Positions 15,762 to 20,000 of a stretch of DNA of 20,000 nt are shown piece after piece. Where the stretch lies: contig CAZDCJ010000017.1 of assembly GCA_964503935.1 (NCBI GenBank), positions 1 through 20,000 on the forward strand, given 5' to 3'. A program made the position numbers and the translations under genes. Under the pieces are notes generated by a model. That model was not told where the DNA came from. It saw only the letters and a list, made by a program, of their open reading frames with translations, and did not search any database. This DNA is from STD2-77 sp964503935. GTDB taxonomy: Bacteria > Patescibacteriota > Minisyncoccia > JAHIHE01 > JAGLIN01. Position 1 is the stretch's first letter, and each line of letters opens with the position of its first letter.

Positions 15762-16169
15762 TTGGCAACTGACGCACCGACAGCGATGGAAGTCTCCAAG
15801 GGATTTTTAGGTGTTGTCCTGAGGCCGCTTTGCGAGCATGGCGACAATATTATCATCCCTCATCTTATGGATCTTAAGCTCAAGGAGGTGTTTTTCCGGA
15901 TTGGAGAAAGGCTGTCCGGCAAGGAAATAAGAGGAAGATGCCTTGCTTTCGTGAAGTCTTGTTCTCACGATTTGCGGGAGAAGAAATATAACAACGGGCA
16001 AAGAGTCTGTATGGGCGCCAACTTATTATTGGCCGGTGCTGTCCACCGGATAGTGAGCTATGAATTGGAAAAAATAAAAGATGAAGTGATGTATCAGATG
16101 GAAGGATACGAACAGGATATTGATCTTGTCGGAGAATACGGAGGGGGAGAAACGGTGTGTGAAAATTGA
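15762..16169 (+). CDS. Hypothetical protein (135 aa)
   Basis: No family is recognised. The TTG at 15762 is preceded by AAGGAG with AGGAG ending eight bases upstream, a good SD; the ATG at 15786, eight codons in, has none at proper spacing, so TTG is preferred. The sequence looks soluble and mostly helical (LGVVLRPLCEHGDNI, HLMDLKLKEVFFRIGERL, ANLLLAGAVHRIVSYELEKIKDEV) with an acidic, Gly-rich tail. Cysteines at four to five positions show no CxxC pair. A weak TTAACA-N17-TAATTT lies upstream (15706-15734). A terminator follows directly, so it appears to be a single-gene unit in a repeat-rich stretch. Confidence 0.65.
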   Translation: MATDAPTAMEVSKGFLGVVLRPLCEHGDNIIIPHLMDLKLKEVFFRIGERLSGKEIRGRCLAFVKSCSHDLREKKYNNGQRVCMGANLLLAGAVHRIVSYELEKIKDEVMYQMEGYEQDIDLVGEYGGGETVCEN

Positions 16170-16170
16170 A

Positions 16171-16200
16171 GGCAACTTTGTTGCCGATTTTTATTGTTTT
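16171..16200 (+). terminator. Terminator of the 135-aa gene
   Basis: GGCAAC-TTT-GTTGCC (16171-16185) is a perfect 6-bp stem followed by GATTTTTATTGTTTT. Confidence 0.88.
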
Positions 16201-16216
16201 TATAAGGGCCTATCTA

Positions 16217-16225
16217 TGCTAAAAT
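16217..16225 (+). promoter_or_regulatory. Extended -10 element before the nucleotidyltransferase gene
   Basis: TGCTAAAAT is an extended -10 (TGn plus TAAAAT), 25 bases before the ATG at 16251. The best -35 candidate, TTGTTT at 16194, is 20 bases away. Confidence 0.4.
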
Positions 16226-16250
16226 CAAGATGTAAGTATCAAATTTCCCC

Positions 16251-17282
16251 ATGACCGATCTTGAAAGGTCCATCTTGGCGACCGTCTCTTATTACGATAT
16301 CTTCGATTATCCCCTCACCGGATTTGAGATCTGGCGGCTTTTGATCCGGGCGAAACAGAAACAGACCGGACCAGATTTGCCACGCCAAGACCGGACCGAT
16401 ACGGCGGGCTTGCTACGCCAGAGCGCCTGGGCGGCAGGAGGGGTGTTCGAGGCGCTCCATGGGAGCGGGGAGCTGAAGGAAAGGCTAGGAGAGAAATTCG
16501 GCTTCTACTGTCTTTTTGGCCGGGAGCGGATCGTGGAGAAGCGCCTGCGGCGCAAGAAGCTTGCGGACCGTAAATGGAAGAAACTCCGGCGCGTATTCCG
16601 TCTTCTTGCGGCGGTGCCGTTCGTGCGCGGCATTTTCGTCTCCGGATCGCTCGCGATGGAGAACAGCAAGGAAGACTCCGACGTGGATATCATCGTAGTG
16701 GCGAGATCCGGCCGTATCTGGACGGTGCGGACTTTCATGACCGCGTTTACTTTTCTCCTTGGCGTGCGGCGGCACGGGGACAAGACCCGCGATCGCATCT
16801 GCCTTAATCATTACATTACGGACAAGTCGCTTCTCATCCCTTTCGGGAGCCTCTATAATGCCGAGAGCTACGCCCATCTTCTTTCTGTCTACCGGGAAGA
16901 CGACGCGATATTCCGCCGCTTCCAGGAAGAGAACGATTGGCTCGGGCGTTACCTTATCAACTATCGGCCATCTGAACTCTCCAGTACGCGTGCGGTCGCA
17001 AGACCCCGCATCTTTTCTTTGTTTTCGCGCCTGGGAGAATTCCTGCTCTCGGGCCAGGCGGGGGATAAGCTGGAGCGGGTCTTCGCGTCTTTCCAGCGCC
17101 GGCGCATCGAGAAGGACCCGCTCTTTAAGAAAACGGGCGGGCGCATCACGATTGATGAGACGCAGCTGGAATTCCATCCCGACTCGCACGAGTATTTTGT
17201 CATTCCTGAATTCAACCGGCGGATGGAAACGATGGGCCTGGGGGAATTCGCCGGTCAGCAGGATTCGGGGCTTAACAAATAA
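16251..17282 (+). CDS. Pol-beta-superfamily nucleotidyltransferase of unknown substrate (343 aa)
   Basis: The core motif GIFVSGSLAMENSKEDSDVDIIVVA (residues 127-151) has the GS signature at 132-133 and the metal-binding pair Asp144/Asp146, as in minimal nucleotidyltransferases (NTP_transf_2), which transfer nucleotidyl groups to antibiotics, proteins or RNA. The N-terminus SILATVSYYDIFDYPLTGFE is a helical, possibly winged-helix block, followed by a Gln/Thr/Arg/Asp-rich stretch (about 34-64) that looks like a low-complexity insertion. The C-terminal region is basic and lacks a known motif. The substrate cannot be predicted. The ATG has no SD. A modest terminator and a REPIN-like element follow, then the groESL promoter. 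Confidence 0.8.
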   Translation: MTDLERSILATVSYYDIFDYPLTGFEIWRLLIRAKQKQTGPDLPRQDRTDTAGLLRQSAWAAGGVFEALHGSGELKERLGEKFGFYCLFGRERIVEKRLRRKKLADRKWKKLRRVFRLLAAVPFVRGIFVSGSLAMENSKEDSDVDIIVVARSGRIWTVRTFMTAFTFLLGVRRHGDKTRDRICLNHYITDKSLLIPFGSLYNAESYAHLLSVYREDDAIFRRFQEENDWLGRYLINYRPSELSSTRAVARPRIFSLFSRLGEFLLSGQAGDKLERVFASFQRRRIEKDPLFKKTGGRITIDETQLEFHPDSHEYFVIPEFNRRMETMGLGEFAGQQDSGLNK

Positions 17283-17287
17283 CCCAT

Positions 17288-17306
17288 GGCCTTTAAGGTC
17301 GTTTTT
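17288..17306 (+). terminator. Short terminator after the nucleotidyltransferase gene
   Basis: GGCCT-TTA-AGGTC forms a 5-bp stem (one G-T pair) followed by GTTTTT, six bases after the stop. Confidence 0.55.
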
Positions 17307-17343
17307 AGGACGGGTTTTGACTCGCTACTGCAAATATAAAGAT

Positions 17344-17424
17344 GGAGTAGCAGACTTTAGTCTGCGCTGTTATCCCATGCCGGCCGGATTTGCACGATGC
17401 GCGCGAACTAAAGTCTGCTACTCC
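17344..17424. repeat. REPIN-like element, copy 2 (81 bp)
   Basis: GGAGTAG + GCAGACT-TT-AGTCTGC at the left and GCGAACT-AA-AGTCTGC + CTACTCC at the right (one G-T pair and one mismatch in the right hairpin). The interior GCTGTTATCCCATGCCG aligns with GCTGTTGTCCCAAGCCG in copy 1. It lies between the nucleotidyltransferase gene and groES. Confidence 0.82.
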
Positions 17425-17473
17425 GAAATACGATGCGGATCGTATGTGCATTCGGCCTTATTTATCCTCCTCA

Positions 17474-17501
17474 TTGACAATCGCTTTTCCGGATATATAA
17501 T
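17474..17501 (+). promoter_or_regulatory. Consensus sigma70-type promoter of groESL
   Basis: TTGACA (17474-17479), a 16-base spacer and TATAAT (17496-17501), both hexamers perfect. CIRCE begins at the expected transcription start. Confidence 0.93.
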
Positions 17502-17502
17502 G

Positions 17503-17535
17503 GGATTAGCACTCCGGCAGAAAGAGTGCTAATCC
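17503..17535 (+). promoter_or_regulatory. CIRCE operator (HrcA-binding site)
   Basis: TTAGCACTC-N9-GAGTGCTAA at 17506-17532 matches the CIRCE consensus exactly, and the arms extend to 12 bp (GGATTAGCACTC / GAGTGCTAATCC). CIRCE is bound by the heat-shock repressor HrcA; here it covers the start of the groESL transcript. hrcA itself is not in the window. Confidence 0.97.
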
Positions 17536-17588
17536 TATTTTAATAATCAAACTAAGCGGCGCGTATGCGCCACAGGAAAGGAGAAGAT

Positions 17589-17879
17589 ATGGAACTCAAA
17601 CCTCTCAGTAACAAGATCATCCTGGAGCCAGTATCGGCGGAGGAGAAGACCAAGAGCGGGCTCATCATTCCCGACACGGTGAACCAGGAAAAGCCGGAAC
17701 AGGCGAAAGTGCTGGCAGTCGGACCGGGCAAGCTTTTGAAAAATGGAGAACGCGGCAAGATGGACGTAAAAGCGGGCGATGTGGTGATTTTCTCCAAATA
17801 CTCTCCCAACGAGATCAAGCTGGACGGCAAGGAATACCTGGTGGTTTCCGAAGAGGACGTGCTGGCAATCGTGGGATAG
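17589..17879 (+). CDS. groES: Co-chaperonin GroES
   Basis: Ten-kDa heptameric lid of the GroEL chamber. The 96-aa protein begins MELKPLSNKIILEPVSAEEK and contains the mobile loop TKSGLIIPDTVNQEKPEQAK, VLAVGPGK, VKAGDVVIFSKY and the C-terminal EYLVVSEEDVLAIVG, all typical. The start at 17589 is chosen because AAGGAG lies five bases upstream; an in-frame ATG at 17565 would add eight unconserved residues and lacks this. It is the first gene of the CIRCE-controlled unit; groEL follows after 131 bases with a repeat element between them and no clear terminator. Confidence 0.98.
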   Translation: MELKPLSNKIILEPVSAEEKTKSGLIIPDTVNQEKPEQAKVLAVGPGKLLKNGERGKMDVKAGDVVIFSKYSPNEIKLDGKEYLVVSEEDVLAIVG

Positions 17880-17885
17880 TTTGCT

Positions 17886-17969
17886 GTCATTCTGAACAGA
17901 GCAAAGAACCCCGTGCTTGTGCGGGTGATAACGGGATCCTTCATTCCGTTTCACTACATTCAGGATGAC
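17886..17969. repeat. GTCAT...ATGAC-bounded repeat element, copy 5, between groES and groEL (84 bp)
   Basis: Left end GTCATTCTGAA, right end TTCAGGATGAC, inverted with one mismatch over 11 bases. Inside, CCCCGTG...CGGG and GGGATCC blocks can fold further. It occupies most of the groES-groEL intercistronic space. Confidence 0.75.
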
Positions 17970-18010
17970 ATGGGATAGAGATATATTTAAATAACTTCAT
18001 ATAAAATCAT

Positions 18011-19693
18011 ATGGCAAAAGATGTGAAATTCAGCGAGGATGCGCGCCAGTCGATCAAGCGCGGCATCGATAAGGTAGCCGATGCGGTCAAGGTGACTATC
18101 GGTCCGAAGGGGCGCAACGCGATCCTGGACAAAGGCTACGGTGCCCCCACTATAACCAACGACGGTGTGAGCATCGTCAAAGAGATCGAGCTCGAAGACA
18201 AATTTGAGAATATGGGAGCCCAGCTTCTGCGGGAAGTGGCTTCCAAGACCAATGACATCGCGGGTGACGGGACCACCACCTCCACCATTCTTACCCAGGC
18301 TGTCATCGGCGAGGGCTTGAAGTATGTCGCAATGGGGGTGAACCCGGTGGGCATCCGTCGTGGCATCGAGGTGGCAGGCCAGGAAGTGATCGCCGAGCTC
18401 AAAGCAAGCGCCAAGGACATCAAGGGGCGCGAAGAGATCGCCCAGGTAGCTACCATTTCTGCGGAAGACGCCGAGATCGGAAGCATTATCGCCGAGGTGA
18501 TGGAAAAAGTAGGCAAGGACGGTGTCATTACCGTCGAGGAATCCCAGACTTTTGGGCTGGGGAGCGAAGTGGTCGAAGGCATGGAATTCGACAAGGGCTA
18601 TGTCTCTCCGTACATGGTCACCGACACCGAGAAGATGAAGGCGGAGATGAATAGCCCGTACATCCTCATTACCGACAAGAAGATCTCATCGCTTAACGAG
18701 ATACTCCCCATCCTCGAAGCGGTCAACGCTACCGGCAAGAAGGATATCGTATTGATCGCCGAGGATATCGATGGCGAGGCGCTGACCACGCTCATCATCA
18801 ACAAACTCCGTGGTACTTTGAACGCGCTTGCGATCAAGGCTCCGGGTTTCGGCGACAGGCGCAAGGAGATGCTCCAGGATATCGCGGTCGTGACCGGCGG
18901 GAAGGTGATTTCCGAAGAGACCGGCGTGAAGCTCGAGAACGCTTCTATCGAGATGCTGGGAACTGCCAAGAAGGTTATCGCTACCAAGGATGCGACTACC
19001 ATCGTGGACGGCGATGGCATCAAGAAGGATATCGAGGCACGCGTGGAGCAACTTCGCAAGCAGATCGAGAACACCAAGTCGAGCTTTGATAAGGAAAAGC
19101 TCCAGGAAAGATTGGCCAAACTCGCCGGCGGAGTCGCGGTCCTTAAAGTCGGCGCGGCGACCGAATCAGAGCTCACCTACAAGAAGCACAAGGTAGAGGA
19201 TGCGCTTGCGGCCACCAAGGCGGCGGTGGAAGAGGGGATTGTCGCCGGAGGCGGAACCGCGCTCGTGAAAGCGGGTGTCGCGGTCGCGAAGAAATTCGAA
19301 GAAGGCAAAGTGGATATCAAGAACGAAGGCTTTGAGGACGAGACGGCAGCTGGCGTGAAGATCCTCCTTCGCGCTCTTGAAGAACCGCTCCGCCAGATCG
19401 TGCAGAACGCGGGCAAGGAAGAAGGCGCGGTCATCGCCGATTTTGTGAAGACCGACAAGGCTAAAAATTCCGGCTACAATGCGGTAACGAACAAGACCGA
19501 AACGGACATGGTTGTCGCCGGCATCATCGACCCGGTAAAGGTGACCCGCACCGCGCTCGAGAACGCCATCTCAGTTTCCGCGATGCTCCTTACGACCGAA
19601 GTCGCGGTCACCGAGCACGCGGACAAGGACAAGTGCAGCTGCTCTTCGTCCGCCGGCATGGGCATGGGCGGCGGCATGGGCATGGGGATGTAA
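18011..19693 (+). CDS. groEL: Chaperonin GroEL
   Basis: Sixty-kDa subunit of the double-ring ATP-driven folding chamber. At 560 aa it is full length: IGPKGRNAILDKGYGAPTIT at 30-49, the ATPase motif GDGTTTST from 85 with the catalytic Asp86, apical-domain EDIDGEALTTLIINKLRG, KAPGFGDRRKEML, and ARVEQLRKQIENTKSSFDKEKLQERLAKLAGGVAV. The C-terminus is Cys-containing (DKCSCSSS) and ends in the Gly-Met tail (GMGMGGGMGMGM) that projects into the cavity. Asp occurs as expected near the C-terminal ATP site. No SD precedes the ATG; TATAAA lies five bases upstream. It is probably co-transcribed with groES under CIRCE, and a strong terminator follows. Confidence 0.99.
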   Translation: MAKDVKFSEDARQSIKRGIDKVADAVKVTIGPKGRNAILDKGYGAPTITNDGVSIVKEIELEDKFENMGAQLLREVASKTNDIAGDGTTTSTILTQAVIGEGLKYVAMGVNPVGIRRGIEVAGQEVIAELKASAKDIKGREEIAQVATISAEDAEIGSIIAEVMEKVGKDGVITVEESQTFGLGSEVVEGMEFDKGYVSPYMVTDTEKMKAEMNSPYILITDKKISSLNEILPILEAVNATGKKDIVLIAEDIDGEALTTLIINKLRGTLNALAIKAPGFGDRRKEMLQDIAVVTGGKVISEETGVKLENASIEMLGTAKKVIATKDATTIVDGDGIKKDIEARVEQLRKQIENTKSSFDKEKLQERLAKLAGGVAVLKVGAATESELTYKKHKVEDALAATKAAVEEGIVAGGGTALVKAGVAVAKKFEEGKVDIKNEGFEDETAAGVKILLRALEEPLRQIVQNAGKEEGAVIADFVKTDKAKNSGYNAVTNKTETDMVVAGIIDPVKVTRTALENAISVSAMLLTTEVAVTEHADKDKCSCSSSAGMGMGGGMGMGM

Positions 19694-19712
19694 ACGTTTT
19701 GAAAATAGAGGA

Positions 19713-19750
19713 AAGGCCGGATCCGTTTTGGGTCCGGCCTTCTTTTGCTT
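19713..19750 (+). terminator. Terminator of groESL
   Basis: AAGGCCGGAtCC pairs with GGTCCGGCCTT (one bulged T) around a GTTTTG loop, followed by CTTTTGCTT. Confidence 0.88.
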
Positions 19751-19760
19751 AATTGCGTTT

Positions 19761-19837
19761 GGAGTAGCAGACTTTAGTCTGCGCGCATCTTGAATCTGAC
19801 GGCTTGGACAGCATCGCGGGATAAGTCCCGCTACTCC
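19761..19837. repeat. REPIN-like element, copy 3 (77 bp, inverted relative to copy 1)
   Basis: GGAGTAG + GCAGACT-TT-AGTCTGC at the left and GCGGGAT-AA-GTCCCGC + CTACTCC at the right. The reverse complement of its interior (GCTGTCCAAGCCGTCAGATT) aligns with GCTGTTGTCCCAAGCCGTTA of copy 1, so this copy is inserted the other way round. Confidence 0.82.
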
Positions 19838-19879
19838 AAATGCAAAATGCCGCACTATATTGGATTATTCGATTTCGTC

Positions 19880-19908
19880 TTGCTTTTCGGTATGAACCGG
19901 CTTATAAT
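19880..19908 (+). promoter_or_regulatory. Promoter of tRNA-Arg
   Basis: TTGCTT (19880-19885), a 17-base spacer and TATAAT (19903-19908), 19 bases before the tRNA. Confidence 0.75.
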
Positions 19909-19927
19909 GAAGCGTGATCGAGTTTTT

Positions 19928-19999
19928 GCCCTCGTAGTTCAACGGATAGAACGCAGGTTTCCGGAACCTGTGATATAGGTTCGATTCCTGTCGAGGGCA
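19928..19999 (+). tRNA. tRNA-Arg (anticodon CCG)
   Basis: GCCCTCG (19928-19934) pairs with CGAGGGC (19992-19998), discriminator A at 19999. D arm GTTC/GAAC; anticodon stem CAGGT/ACCTG enclosing TTCCGGA, anticodon CCG (19961-19963), reading CGG; T arm ATAGG-TTCGATT-CCTGT. Only C follows before the window ends, so an encoded CCA cannot be judged. Confidence 0.97.
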
Positions 20000-20000
20000 C

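Overview
The window looks like a bacterial metagenome-assembled contig, most likely from the Candidate Phyla Radiation (Patescibacteria, Parcubacteria-like). This is inferred from gene content, not from a marker tree: a peptide-type substrate-binding protein held by a transmembrane anchor with no permease genes beside it, a nucleotidyltransferase with an N-terminal 'YDIFDYPLT.FEIW' block, very small zinc-ribbon proteins, and many genes without a Shine-Dalgarno (SD) sequence. TGA is used as an ordinary stop. A 100-N scaffold gap lies at 2414-2513, and the 55 bases on each side of it are identical, so it is an assembly artefact inside manC.

Layout. 1-2609 (+): two tandem mannose-1-phosphate guanylyltransferase paralogues, the first cut by the window edge and the second carrying a C-terminal cupin. 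2610-3265: repeat-rich spacer, then a strong promoter, a 30-codon ORF and an intrinsic terminator. 3266-3586 (+): small hypothetical gene whose stop abuts the stop of convergent trpS (3587-4561, -). 4562-6071 (-): a repeat element, then three tiny CxxC-pair (zinc-ribbon) genes of 108, 59 and 61 aa. At least two of them follow hairpin-containing leaders. 6187-7857 (-): RNase J. 8082-8163 (-): tRNA-Leu(CAG). 8494-12042 (-): a run of YvlD-like membrane protein, secG, peptide-binding protein and glucose-6-phosphate isomerase. 12331-15141 (+): uvrA, divergent from that run. 15142-15761: repeat-dense spacer with a 21-bp inverted repeat. 15762-16169 (+): small hypothetical gene. 16251-17282 (+): pol-beta-fold nucleotidyltransferase. 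17474-19693 (+): groES-groEL behind a consensus promoter and a perfect CIRCE operator. 19928-19999 (+): tRNA-Arg(CCG).

How the genes connect. Glucose-6-phosphate isomerase makes fructose-6-phosphate. A ManC with a cupin (type II phosphomannose isomerase) could carry this to mannose-6-phosphate and, after a phosphomannomutase not seen here, make GDP-mannose for surface polysaccharide. The other genes are housekeeping: tRNA charging, RNA decay, secretion, nucleotide excision repair and protein folding.

Intergenic DNA is unusually rich in small repeats. There are three REPIN-like elements with GTAG-headed hairpins that show compensatory base changes, at least six elements bounded by GTCAT...ATGAC inverted ends, and several GC-rich hairpin repeats. 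I found no CRISPR array, transposase or clearly new multi-gene system. The most interesting unexplained structures are the leader-terminator-small-gene arrangements, the zinc-ribbon cluster and the two mobile-looking repeat families.
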